This document shows, one piece after another, positions 43,746-52,826 of a stretch of DNA of 64,000 nt. Both the position numbers and the translations under genes were made by a program. The notes under the pieces are model-generated. The model was not told the DNA's origin, ran no database searches, and saw only the letters and a list, made by a program, of their open reading frames with translations. The stretch covers positions 1 to 64,000 of the forward strand of contig JBIJBZ010000001.1 of NCBI GenBank assembly GCA_044344945.1, written 5' to 3'. The stretch comes from OMII01 sp044344945. Its GTDB lineage: Bacteria > Bdellovibrionota_C > UBA2361 > OMII01. The stretch's first letter is position 1. Every line of letters starts with the position of its first letter.

Positions 43746-45067
43746 GCCTTCTTCTTGGTGCCAGTAGTATCGAGAAGAGCGATCCCTTGGTGAGTCTTCT
43801 TCATATCGGCGATCTGGGCGAGTACCGCCTTCGGAGCTTTAATCTCAGGAGCGCTCTGAATAACTTTTGCCTTCATAGGATCGACGTAGGCGCCCTTGTC
43901 GAAGAGTCCAAAGTGAAGGTGTGGCCCTGTCGAGAGCCCGGTGTTTCCGACATTTCCAATAACGCTGCCACGCTGAACTCGAGCGCCCTTCTTTGCAGAC
44001 GGGTCGATCTTCGAGAGATGCATATACTCTGTGGTGTAGCGCGAGTCGTGCGCGATCCGAACCATGTAGCCCGTTGATGACGAGAAGCCTGAGTAGACCA
44101 CGACACCATCGCCTACGGTTCGCACCGGAGTGCCGATTGGAGCTGAGAAGTCTACGCCGTTGTGAGGGCGCGTAACGTGCAGCACGGGATGGAAGCGAGC
44201 CGTTGAAAACATCGAGCCGATACGCGTAAATTGAACCGGATATCGCAAGAATGCCTTAGTTGGCATCTGCCCCTTTTCATCGAAGTACCGAACGGTTCCG
44301 TCAGCAGCAACATCACGAACAACAGCAAACATCTCACCACTCAGGTAGAGCGAGGCCGCCTTGATAGTTCCGGTCTCTACGGCCTTGCCGTTCTCAAGCA
44401 CCTTCTCATCGTACGTAACGGTAAAGCTATCTCCGGCCTGCAAGTCCTTACGAAACTCAACCCGCGATCCGAATAGATCCACGAAATCATCTACGAGCGA
44501 ATAAGGGAGATCGGCCGACGTAGCTGCATCAACAAGCGACGAGTAGATAACGCCCGACACCCGACGCTCACGAGTTTGAATCTTTGCCTGCTCGATTCGA
44601 GGCACATAGCCTTCGTCTGAGTCGCCAGTAATAACCAGCGTAGCTCCAGCTCCAAGCTCTCGACGGAGCTCGATTACCTCATCACCCTTGCGAGTAACGG
44701 AGACCACCTCCCCAGCCTTGAGGGAAGGGTGCTTTGAGGAGAACGCAGATATAAAAGAGTGTACTGCGCGCGGGGCGCCCTTAATCTCTTTCCAAAGTGT
44801 GGAGATAGTTGTTCCGCGCCGAATGGTGTGCAGAAACGTCTCATGGACTGGCTCAAGGTTTTCAGGCGCAACAGCATCAGAGCTTCCCGCAACTGCCCGA
44901 ATTTGCTCCGATTGAAAGGGGCTATCCTTGCCGTATAGTAGTTGACTGGAGCCGTCGTTGGCCCCCCAGAAACTCGCAAGCTGCCGACCGACCGGCGTTC
45001 CTTGAACAATAAAATATCCAGCCAGGCTGAGAACACAGCACCTGGCAACAACACTGTACGCTTTCAT
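43742..45067 (-). CDS. M23-family zinc metallopeptidase (cell-wall endopeptidase, MepM-like)
   Basis: ATG 45067 gives a signal-anchor (VVARCCVLSLAGYFIVQG). An OapA/LysM-like N-terminal part (HTIRRGTTISTLWKEI) and a middle beta domain follow. The catalytic domain carries RPHNGVDFSAPIGTPV (His and Asp zinc ligands), HLSKIDPSAKKGARV and HLHFG (third ligand). It is expected in the periplasm, cutting peptidoglycan cross-links during growth. An in-frame TTG at 45106 is a less likely start. Divergent from ruvX, with about 100 bases between. Confidence 0.9.
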   Translation of the reverse strand: MKAYSVVARCCVLSLAGYFIVQGTPVGRQLASFWGANDGSSQLLYGKDSPFQSEQIRAVAGSSDAVAPENLEPVHETFLHTIRRGTTISTLWKEIKGAPRAVHSFISAFSSKHPSLKAGEVVSVTRKGDEVIELRRELGAGATLVITGDSDEGYVPRIEQAKIQTRERRVSGVIYSSLVDAATSADLPYSLVDDFVDLFGSRVEFRKDLQAGDSFTVTYDEKVLENGKAVETGTIKAASLYLSGEMFAVVRDVAADGTVRYFDEKGQMPTKAFLRYPVQFTRIGSMFSTARFHPVLHVTRPHNGVDFSAPIGTPVRTVGDGVVVYSGFSSSTGYMVRIAHDSRYTTEYMHLSKIDPSAKKGARVQRGSVIGNVGNTGLSTGPHLHFGLFDKGAYVDPMKAKVIQSAPEIKAPKAVLAQIADMKKTHQGIALLDTTGTKKKA

Positions 45068-45164
45068 GCTGCCCGGGACTCTATGACGATATATACTAGC
45101 AGGCAAGCTCCCGTCTTTATTTTATAACGCAGTTTGCATTTTTGCGCCCATCCTCCGGTTTCCT

Positions 45165-45575
45165 ATGATTATTCTCGCCATCGATGTTGGAACGGTTCGA
45201 GTGGGATGCGCCGCAGCCGACACCTCGATCGGGATCCCCTTCCCGGTTGCGGTCTGGCCTCGTGCTCAGGCCCGGGCCGAGAAGGCACTGATAGCAACCA
45301 TCGCTGAACGGCGCGCAGACCTCCTGGTGGTAGGCTTACCGCTTGGACCTCAGGGGGAACGCACCGCGACGTGCGAAAACATCGAAGCCTTCGTTAGCCG
45401 TCTTGCTAAGAGGTCTCCGATCACGATTGTATATGTGGACGAGGCGTTTACCTCGGACGAAGCTACCCAACGACTGCATGCAGCATCTGCATCTCCAGAG
45501 GCGATTGATGCCCATGCGGCATGTTTAATTCTCGAGCGATATTTACAGACACATCCACCCCAATCATCGAAATAG
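45165..45575 (+). CDS. ruvX: Holliday junction resolvase-like RuvX/YqgF
   Basis: The 136-aa RNase H-like protein begins ILAIDVGTVRVGCAAAD (first catalytic Asp), has VVGLPLGPQGERTATCE, VDEAFTSDEAT (catalytic Glu) and ends with DAHAACLILERYL (last Asp). The family acts on junctions and in pre-16S rRNA processing. It starts the plus-strand group ruvX-mltG; mltG follows after 10 bases. Confidence 0.92.
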   Translation: MIILAIDVGTVRVGCAAADTSIGIPFPVAVWPRAQARAEKALIATIAERRADLLVVGLPLGPQGERTATCENIEAFVSRLAKRSPITIVYVDEAFTSDEATQRLHAASASPEAIDAHAACLILERYLQTHPPQSSK

Positions 45576-45585
45576 CGAGGTTCCA

Positions 45586-46722
45586 GTGTTACGAAAAGCC
45601 ATCATTACCCTGCTCTACATCGCGATCCCTGTTGCGGTAGCCCTGGGCACCTACCGGGCTCTCCACTTCTACTTTCTCGACCCAGTCGACCCAGACAACA
45701 CTCAAACAGTACTTATCGATGCCACAGAGACAAAATCATTCAACGAGATCGCTCAGAGCCTTCAAAGTCAGGGGCTCATCCGAAATGGCTTTACGTTCCG
45801 TCTCCTTGCTCGCCTTCAACACAAAGACACCCTCGTGAAGGCCGGTGAATACGAGATCTCACCGTCCATGTCCCCGCAGCAGATACTCAACAAGCTCGTT
45901 CGCGGAGAGATGTTCACTCGACGCGTTACGGTAAAGGAGGGGATGACTATTGCTGATATCTCGGCTGCCCTTGAGCAGGCCGGCATCATCTCCCGCGCTG
46001 CATTCGATGCTGCCGCTCACGATACGCAGCTCTTACTAGAAGAAGGAATCGAGGCAACATCATTTGAAGGGTACCTTTTCCCCGAGACTTACCAGTTTCC
46101 GCGCAACACCACGGCCCGCAAGATTATTAAAACCATGCATGAGCAGTTGCAGAAGCGTTGGCTTCCGGATTGGGCGCAACGAGCCGAGATCTACGCCATG
46201 TCTACACATCAAGTCCTGACCCTTGCCTCAATCATCGAGAAGGAATCTGGAAACTTTGAGGAGCAGCCGGTTATCTCCTCCGTGTTTCACAATCGCCTCA
46301 AACGTGGCATGCGCCTTCAAGCAGATCCGACCGTCATCTACGGGATCCCGAACTTTAACGGCAACATCACCAAGCAGGATCTCAACACTCTGACTCCCTA
46401 CAACACCTACATGATCGACGGCCTCCCACCAGGACCGATCGCGAATCCTGGTATCGCTGCTATCAAGGCTGCGCTCTTTCCAACCGACACCAACTTTCTC
46501 TACTTTGTTGGGAATGGAGACGGAAAGCATATCTTCTCAGAGACGCTCTCTGACCATAACGATGCTGTAAATGAGTTTCAGCGCGGAAAACCCGGCGCTC
46601 CCGATGTGGTCCCAGCCTCTGGCGCTGCGGCTACACAGGAGCCTCCATCAGCGATTCTGCTGCAAGACACGCCCACATCTCAACCAGCTCAACAACCGGC
46701 CGCAGCTCCGGCGCAACAGTAA
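45586..46722 (+). CDS. mltG: Endolytic murein transglycosylase MltG
   Basis: The 378-aa protein has an N-terminal membrane anchor (ITLLYIAIPVAVALGTYRAL), a LysM-like region (IAQSLQSQGLIRNGFTFRLL) and the YceG catalytic domain with ASIIEKESGNFEEQ (catalytic Glu), VFHNRLKRGMRLQADPTVIY and PYNTY...GLPPGPI. It cuts nascent glycan strands and sets their length. The start is GTG 45586 with GCGAGG six bases upstream. The last 45 residues are Pro/Ala/Gln-rich and likely disordered. Confidence 0.93.
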   Translation: MLRKAIITLLYIAIPVAVALGTYRALHFYFLDPVDPDNTQTVLIDATETKSFNEIAQSLQSQGLIRNGFTFRLLARLQHKDTLVKAGEYEISPSMSPQQILNKLVRGEMFTRRVTVKEGMTIADISAALEQAGIISRAAFDAAAHDTQLLLEEGIEATSFEGYLFPETYQFPRNTTARKIIKTMHEQLQKRWLPDWAQRAEIYAMSTHQVLTLASIIEKESGNFEEQPVISSVFHNRLKRGMRLQADPTVIYGIPNFNGNITKQDLNTLTPYNTYMIDGLPPGPIANPGIAAIKAALFPTDTNFLYFVGNGDGKHIFSETLSDHNDAVNEFQRGKPGAPDVVPASGAAATQEPPSAILLQDTPTSQPAQQPAAAPAQQ

Positions 46723-46734
46723 GCGCTAGCGCCT

Positions 46735-48960
46735 ATGGTCAGCCGCATCACGTCGCTCATTGCAGCAGTTCAAGCCAAGGAGCAGCGTAACAGGCAGATC
46801 GCTCTGGCGTTCGTTTGCCTCGGCGTGGCCGCTGTAGTGACTACTTTTTATGCAATTGCGACGTGGTATCCCCGCTGGATCGGCGCGTTCGCTATTCCGG
46901 TCAGTATCATCACCGTCTTGTGGATACTGCGCTCAGGAATTCGGCAAATCACCGTCTCTCGCACCGACGCGGCCCGTTTTATCGATGCTCATCTCCAGAC
47001 GAAAGATAGAGTGGCAGCCCTGGAATCACTGCGCCTCGATGAAACTTTGGCCCGCTCGCCACAAGCGCAGCTCCTTGCTGCACAACTCTCCGCAATTATC
47101 CCTGACCACAAAGAGCCTTCTGCCATAGTACCGTACGTTTTTGCCGCGCCCGAGAAGCGCGCAACAGTTGTATTCTGTTTAATGCTGGCACTCCTTCTGG
47201 GACTCAATCATTTTCGCCCTTTGAGCCCCCTTGAGGAGCTGGCTGCCTCCGTTGAGCAGGTGCTTCGCGAGGATCCGAAGCTGCCTGAGCAGGTACGCGA
47301 TGAGGCCCAGAAGCTTCTCCATACCCTAACCGATACGAAAGCGTCGCAAGAGGAGATTCGCTCGGCACTCTCGTCTACCAGGGAAGCGATCGAACGCTCA
47401 CGAAAAGTATCTCAAGCGAACGACTCTACCAAAACGATTTCACAAACCGACCAAGAACGATCACTGCCGAAGCTCTCTCGCAGCACCGAGCCGCAGAACC
47501 AACCAACTCCGACGCCCGCCACAATACAACGTCAGGATTCCACGCCTGGGAAACAGAACTCGCCAGAACGCAACACGCAGAACAAAGAGCAGAACTCCCA
47601 GCAACAAGACCAAGCTACAGGAAGCAAGCAGGAGACAAAACAACAGAGCGACCAAAACTCCTCTGAGCAGAATCGGGACCAGCGCCAAGAGAAACAGCAG
47701 GGAGCCCAAGACTCGAAGGGCTCCGAGCGTGGAGAGGATCAACAATCGCAGGATTCGCAGAAGAACGAGCAGGGTGGCTCGGACTCGCAGGCATCCCAAG
47801 AGCAGGAGCAGCAACAGCAGAAATCTGAGCAACAGGGATCCGACCAACAGGGCGCTGAACAGCAGGGCTCGCAGCAACAACAGCAGGGCTCGCAGCAACA
47901 ACAGCAGGGCTCCCAACAACAGGACTCAAACAAGCAGTCTCCGCAAAACTCCCAGCAGCAGAGTGATGGCGACGGACAAGGAAGTGGAGAAGGCTCTGGC
48001 AAAGGGCAGGGTGAAGCCCAGAAAGAATCAGACTCAGGCTCGAAAGGCGCGGGCACTTCGAAGGGGCAGGGCTCGCAGGGCTCCGGTTCAGGTTCAGAAA
48101 AGCAAGATCCCTCTAACAACTCTCAAGGCGATTCAGGAGCTTCGGAGTCTGGAACTCAGAAACTTCAAGCCGCGATCTCAAAAGCCGAGTCGGCCCTCAG
48201 TAAGGAGAGCAATGAGGATTCCAAGGGGAAGAAAGACGACCAGGCTGGCACAAACAACAAGGACGGCAACGACCAAAAGGATTCCTCCCAAGGCAGCTCT
48301 CAAGGCTCGCAACCGAAAGAGGGGGATCAGAAAGGTTCTGAACAAAAACCCGATGCGCAGGGTTCCTCATCAAAGGACGGCGCCTCGTCTAAGACGCAAT
48401 CGCAGGAGCAGAAAGGAAAAGACGGAGAGCAAGGGAAGGACTCTAAACCCCGTTCAGAGACGACGGGTTCGCAGGAATCTCCTGATAAACCCGAAACTTC
48501 AAAATCTCAGGGCTCTCAAGGGCAAGCGGGTAAAAACGACCAGCCCAAAGACCAAGAGAAGGGCAAGGAGAAAAGCGACGCACCTTCAAAACCAACTTCT
48601 GATCAGTCCGCTCAAAAGCCTCAAGAGCAGGAGCAGCAGAAGGGCAAACAAGGCTCGCAGGACAGCACCGGCTCCGACTCCCCGGAGGTCGACCGAAACG
48701 CCCAAGCCCGCGAGGGTGGGGCTGACGGTCCCGCAGGACCTGGGCTTGGTGGCAAGGAGCAGTTTAAAGAGGTAGCGATCGATGCTTCGAAGGAGCAGCT
48801 CGACGCCCGCTTCACCGGAAAAGATGCAACCCTTGAAGCAAGTGACGCCCCGGCTCAACCCAAAACAACCCTTGAAGATGTCACCCTCGCCAAACCAAAG
48901 AGCTCCTCACTGCGCTCGGAGCAACAGATCCCGCTTGAGTACCGGGATGTTTTAAAATAG
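46735..48960 (+). CDS. Membrane protein with very long Q/S/G/K-rich region (DUF4175-like position)
   Basis: The 741-aa protein has two N-terminal membrane helices (residues about 21-66), a soluble helical section, a third helix (VVFCLMLALLLGLNHF, about 144-159) and a helical linker (residues 170-225). About 435 residues follow that are dominated by Gln, Ser, Gly, Lys, Asp and Glu. A conserved-looking C-terminal 75 residues (QFKEVAIDASKEQLDARFTG and onward) closes it. DUF4175-type proteins with such low-complexity stretches sit next to MoxR-DUF58-VWA genes in other bacteria; that relation is inferred from context. Codons in the low-complexity part are varied, so it is not recent expansion except for the 21-base repeat. 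Confidence 0.65.
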   Translation: MVSRITSLIAAVQAKEQRNRQIALAFVCLGVAAVVTTFYAIATWYPRWIGAFAIPVSIITVLWILRSGIRQITVSRTDAARFIDAHLQTKDRVAALESLRLDETLARSPQAQLLAAQLSAIIPDHKEPSAIVPYVFAAPEKRATVVFCLMLALLLGLNHFRPLSPLEELAASVEQVLREDPKLPEQVRDEAQKLLHTLTDTKASQEEIRSALSSTREAIERSRKVSQANDSTKTISQTDQERSLPKLSRSTEPQNQPTPTPATIQRQDSTPGKQNSPERNTQNKEQNSQQQDQATGSKQETKQQSDQNSSEQNRDQRQEKQQGAQDSKGSERGEDQQSQDSQKNEQGGSDSQASQEQEQQQQKSEQQGSDQQGAEQQGSQQQQQGSQQQQQGSQQQDSNKQSPQNSQQQSDGDGQGSGEGSGKGQGEAQKESDSGSKGAGTSKGQGSQGSGSGSEKQDPSNNSQGDSGASESGTQKLQAAISKAESALSKESNEDSKGKKDDQAGTNNKDGNDQKDSSQGSSQGSQPKEGDQKGSEQKPDAQGSSSKDGASSKTQSQEQKGKDGEQGKDSKPRSETTGSQESPDKPETSKSQGSQGQAGKNDQPKDQEKGKEKSDAPSKPTSDQSAQKPQEQEQQKGKQGSQDSTGSDSPEVDRNAQAREGGADGPAGPGLGGKEQFKEVAIDASKEQLDARFTGKDATLEASDAPAQPKTTLEDVTLAKPKSSSLRSEQQIPLEYRDVLK
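47860..47922 (+). repeat. Three tandem copies of a 21-base coding unit
   Basis: CAGCAGGGCTCGCAGCAACA(A) is repeated perfectly twice and a third time with three or four changes, encoding QQGSQQQ units. Such a unit can change copy number by slippage. Confidence 0.8.
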
Positions 48961-49048
48961 CCGCCGGGCTTGCAGCGTTTATCTGGTGGCAGAAAACGGC
49001 TCTGCACAGGTATAGTAAGCCGATATCAACGTAACGATCGGATCCTCT

Positions 49049-50062
49049 ATGAACAATTCCACATTCCGTGATGCAACAGAGCTACAACAAGGGATCAAAG
49101 ACTTTCACTCGTGTTTTTTTAAAATAGAGCAGGAGGTACAGAAGGTCGTTGTCGGGATGCAGGACGTTGTGCGTGGAACGTTGTCAGCAATTTGCGCTCG
49201 GGGCCACGTCCTTCTTGAAGGTGCCCCCGGCCTCGGGAAGACGCTGCTCGTAAAATCGATCTCAAATGCTCTCGGGTTATCCTTTAAACGTGTGCAATTT
49301 ACCCCTGACCTGATGCCCTCCGACATAACCGGAACACAGGTACTCACGGAAGATGAGGGTGGACAGCGACGCTTTGTTTTTAAACCCGGCCCGGTGTTTG
49401 CCAACATCGTGCTTGCCGATGAGATCAATCGAGCAACGCCTAAAACCCAAGCGTCACTGTTGGAGGCCATGGAGGAGCGACAGGTAACGGTCCTTGATCA
49501 GACCTACCCACTGCCGCAACCGTTCTTTGTACTCGCTACTCAGAATCCAATTGAACTCGAGGGCACATACCCACTCCCAGAGGCGCAGCTCGACCGATTC
49601 CTTGTAAAGGTTCTCGTGCCAGCTCCTTCGCCTTCAGAGCTTAAAGAAATCCTCTCTCGAACAACCGGCACCACCGCTCGGGAAGTGACCCCTGTGTTCC
49701 CGCCAGAAGAGGCCACTGCCTACATCGCTCGTATGCAGAGTATCGTCCGACACGTGGTAATCTCCGAACCGATGCAGGAGATTATTGTGCGCATCACCGG
49801 CGCGCTTACTCCCACCTCTGATTTTGCAACACCACACGTAAAACAATACGTTCGATTCGGCCCGGGCCCGCGCGGCGCGCAGGCAGTTGTCCTTGCAGCG
49901 AAGGTGTGTGCCCTGCTTGATAACCGCATTAATCTCTCGTTTGAAGATATTAAATCGGTCATTACCTCGGCCCTGCGGCACCGTCTTATTTTAAACTTTC
50001 AAGCCGAAGCAGACGGCGTCACAGCCGATGATCTCATCGAGGAGATCCGCAACGCCAAATAG
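49049..50062 (+). CDS. MoxR-family AAA ATPase
   Basis: The 337-aa protein has Walker A GAPGLGKTLL (near residue 59), Walker B NIVLADEINRATPKTQASLL (near 116), sensor 1 FVLATQNPIELEGTYPLPEAQLDRFL and a C-terminal lid. MoxR ATPases remodel or activate VWA-domain partners. It is followed after 17 bases by a DUF58 gene and then two VWA genes, the usual context. Confidence 0.92.
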   Translation: MNNSTFRDATELQQGIKDFHSCFFKIEQEVQKVVVGMQDVVRGTLSAICARGHVLLEGAPGLGKTLLVKSISNALGLSFKRVQFTPDLMPSDITGTQVLTEDEGGQRRFVFKPGPVFANIVLADEINRATPKTQASLLEAMEERQVTVLDQTYPLPQPFFVLATQNPIELEGTYPLPEAQLDRFLVKVLVPAPSPSELKEILSRTTGTTAREVTPVFPPEEATAYIARMQSIVRHVVISEPMQEIIVRITGALTPTSDFATPHVKQYVRFGPGPRGAQAVVLAAKVCALLDNRINLSFEDIKSVITSALRHRLILNFQAEADGVTADDLIEEIRNAK

Positions 50063-50079
50063 TGTAGGCAGAGCTACTC

Positions 50080-50976
50080 ATGCTGATCTCTCGCACCACC
50101 CTTCGACTCCTTGACGCCTTGGCGCTCCGGTCGAAGCGATCGTTTTTCGGATTACGACAGGGAGCGCACCGCTCTCCCCGCCGTGGTCACGGCGTTGAGT
50201 TCGCTGAGTATCGAAACTACGAATTAGGCGACAATCCACGCGCGATCGATTGGAACCTCTTCAGCCGCAGCGATAAGCTCTACATTAAACGGTACCTCGA
50301 AGAGGAGAACGTCGAACTCTACATCGTTATCGACGGGTCTCGCTCAGTGACCCACCCAGCACTACGCGAAAAGTGGGACCTAGCCACCCACATCGCCGCC
50401 TGCGCCTCCTACATCGCGCTTTCCACACAAGATCCCGTTACGATCTCAGTGTTAGGCGGCCCACACAGTACGAGCTATTGGGGTGGTCGTGCGTTTGGCC
50501 CGTTAACGCAGTTCATTGAGGCAGCCTCGCGTTTTATCGTCTCGGAAACACACGAGAGCATCGACATTGCCGAAGAGGCTCGCCGAGCAGCGACTCGAAC
50601 TCGCTTTCCCGGAATATGTCTCGTTATCTCTGATTTCCTCTATCCACTCGATACCGTTGCAGCGATGCTTGGAAGCTTCCGCGCCCGCAACATGGAGATC
50701 CACGCTATACAGATCCTCGGGAGTGCCGACACAGCCCCGGCGCGCGGTGCAAGTGGAGCGACCCTCATCGATAGCGAAACTGGCTCGACTCTCGGAATCT
50801 CGCTAACAGGCGAAACCCGCGCCATGTATGAGGCCCTTTTACAATCGCACAACCACGCTCTGCGCGCCCACTGTCTTGCAAACCACATATCGTACGTGTC
50901 GACATCGCTTGCCGACTTCCGCTCCGTCGATGACGCTTCAATCGATACCATTAAACGGATGGGGCTCTTCGTATGA
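50080..50976 (+). CDS. DUF58 protein (VWA-like, MoxR-associated)
   Basis: The 298-aa protein has the DUF58 signature GVEFAEYRNYELGDNPRAID then WNLFSRSDKLYIKRYLEEEN, and a VWA-like strand VELYIVIDGSRSV whose DGSRS matches the D-x-S-x-S metal site. Unlike many DUF58 proteins it has no N-terminal membrane helices. Its stop overlaps the next start in ATGA. Confidence 0.9.
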   Translation: MLISRTTLRLLDALALRSKRSFFGLRQGAHRSPRRGHGVEFAEYRNYELGDNPRAIDWNLFSRSDKLYIKRYLEEENVELYIVIDGSRSVTHPALREKWDLATHIAACASYIALSTQDPVTISVLGGPHSTSYWGGRAFGPLTQFIEAASRFIVSETHESIDIAEEARRAATRTRFPGICLVISDFLYPLDTVAAMLGSFRARNMEIHAIQILGSADTAPARGASGATLIDSETGSTLGISLTGETRAMYEALLQSHNHALRAHCLANHISYVSTSLADFRSVDDASIDTIKRMGLFV

Positions 50977-52826
50977 CCCTGTGGGGAGTAACCATCACTG
51001 CACATGCGCCCCTATTTCTTCTTGGGATTCCGCTTGGCGCTGCATTACTCGTCTACATCTTTCGTGCGCGCGGCTCCGGCTCGTCGATCGTCACATCGAC
51101 GCTACTTTTGCTCTCAAAGCTTCCTCAGTATATGCCCGCGCGCCGTCGTTTTGTTCCTCCGTTACAGTTCTGGATTGAGCTAGCGGCTCTTATCCTTCTT
51201 TCGCTTGCTGCAGCACGCCTTATCTCCTCGGAATCGGGAGCTCGCATCGCTGTTGTGATCGACTCCTCCAAGAGTATGGCCACCCTAATCAGCGCGGGAG
51301 AGCCCCGACTCGCTGTCGCCAAAAGACTCGCCACGGCTGATATCGCACAGAGCCTTCCAACAACCCGATTCTCGGTCTTTGCCGCATCTGACTCGCTCAA
51401 GCCGATAACGACACCGGGACTCTCAAGTGCTGCCGCTATCCGAGCCATTACCACAATTACCCAGAGCCACAGCCCCGATCAGTTGCAACAGTTCGTGACT
51501 GCCCTGGCAAACAGTAGGGAGTACAACCGGATCTGGGTCTACACCGATAGGTCTTCCGAACCGATATCAACTGACACGCCGATCAAGATCAATTCAATCC
51601 CATCCGATCTCTTGGCCCTCACAAACATATGGATTCACTCCATCGCCACGAGGGGAGACTCCGCTACGCCATCAATAGAAGCCGAACTCCTCGCCTCTGG
51701 CAAAGCTCCAGTCGCAGCCTCCGTGAAAGCAACATGTACAAAGCCATCAAGCCGCGAAAGGTTTGACCTTCCCTCGACAACGAAAACGATCGTCCCTGGA
51801 CAGATAAGCAAAGTCTCCCTTGGCCCCATCACACAGCCGTGGAGCTACTGCAACGTCTCCGCGCAGCCGCAGGATCTCGCCCTCGTTGATGCACTCGCAA
51901 TCGACAACGATGCGTGGATCGTTCAATCCTCAACAGATACCCCGATTACTCTGGTAAGTGCACTCTCTTCGCAACAGCTAGGGCTCACCGCCATACCCAA
52001 CCTCTCCATCGCCACGCGAACGAATCAGTCGCTCCCTGTAGCAGGACAGGCGATCTATCACCGAGAGGTACCGCCTAGTCTTCCGCAGCAAGCAACGCTC
52101 GTTGTCTCTCCACCACAAGGCTCCCTCCCATGGAGAGGCGGTCGTTCGTCTGGTGCAGAGCGAACGACTTCCGACATTACGCGCTGGGCGACCTCACACC
52201 CACTCTTGCAATACGTTCAGCCCGATCTCCTCTCGCTTCCCGAAACGAGCATCCTTGAGTGCCCGGATTCCTCAACTCCGATCCTCTTCTCGCCACGAGG
52301 CGCCGTTGCATGCGCGGGGGAGGAAGCCGGCGCGCGCTACGCTATAACTGGCTTCGAACTCTTTCCATTCGATGGGCTACGATCTCCAACCTTAAGTGTG
52401 TTCACCCTAAATATCATGCGTTGGCTCTTTCAATCAGGCGCCCCCGGTCTAAGCACCTCAAGCCTCGGCACGATCAAACTTCCCACCTCCAGCTCCTCCG
52501 TGCAGGTTGTAGCACCACGGGCGCACGAGCTCCCCCTCGACTCGTCGCGAATTGTTACGATTAGCGAGCCCGGTGTGGTCTCCATAGCCCCCTCCGCTGG
52601 AGACACCGCTAACGGCCAACTCAGGGCGTTTAATGCCATATCCGACGCCGAATCAGACACCTCGCGCGGAGGCAGTGTTGCTGTCGTAACAAGCAAGGAT
52701 GTTCCACCCACCAAACCTCGAGAGAAGTTCCCACTTGAAGGGATCCTTGCAGCAGCAGCGCTCTTGGTACTAGCCGCAGACCTCGTACGTCGTATTGTAA
52801 AGCGCTCCTCGTGGGGGCAGGTATGA
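50973..52826 (+). CDS. BatA-type membrane protein with VWA domain (617 aa)
   Basis: The N-terminal APLFLLGIPLGAALLVYIFR and IELAALILLSLAAARLI match the BatA membrane region. A VWA domain follows with MIDAS motif VVIDSSKSMA (DxSxS). A long beta-rich stretch and a last membrane helix (LEGILAAAALLVLAADLV) complete it. Bat proteins form an envelope complex with MoxR and DUF58 in other bacteria. ATGA overlaps on both sides indicate tight co-translation. Confidence 0.85.
   Translation: MTLWGVTITAHAPLFLLGIPLGAALLVYIFRARGSGSSIVTSTLLLLSKLPQYMPARRRFVPPLQFWIELAALILLSLAAARLISSESGARIAVVIDSSKSMATLISAGEPRLAVAKRLATADIAQSLPTTRFSVFAASDSLKPITTPGLSSAAAIRAITTITQSHSPDQLQQFVTALANSREYNRIWVYTDRSSEPISTDTPIKINSIPSDLLALTNIWIHSIATRGDSATPSIEAELLASGKAPVAASVKATCTKPSSRERFDLPSTTKTIVPGQISKVSLGPITQPWSYCNVSAQPQDLALVDALAIDNDAWIVQSSTDTPITLVSALSSQQLGLTAIPNLSIATRTNQSLPVAGQAIYHREVPPSLPQQATLVVSPPQGSLPWRGGRSSGAERTTSDITRWATSHPLLQYVQPDLLSLPETSILECPDSSTPILFSPRGAVACAGEEAGARYAITGFELFPFDGLRSPTLSVFTLNIMRWLFQSGAPGLSTSSLGTIKLPTSSSSVQVVAPRAHELPLDSSRIVTISEPGVVSIAPSAGDTANGQLRAFNAISDAESDTSRGGSVAVVTSKDVPPTKPREKFPLEGILAAAALLVLAADLVRRIVKRSSWGQV

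Noticed and set aside
47461..48858. Long open frames opposite or shifted to the Q/S-rich gene
   Set aside because: They are shadows of the low-complexity coding region (Leu-rich or Arg/Lys-rich translations of CAG/GAG/TCC-type codons).
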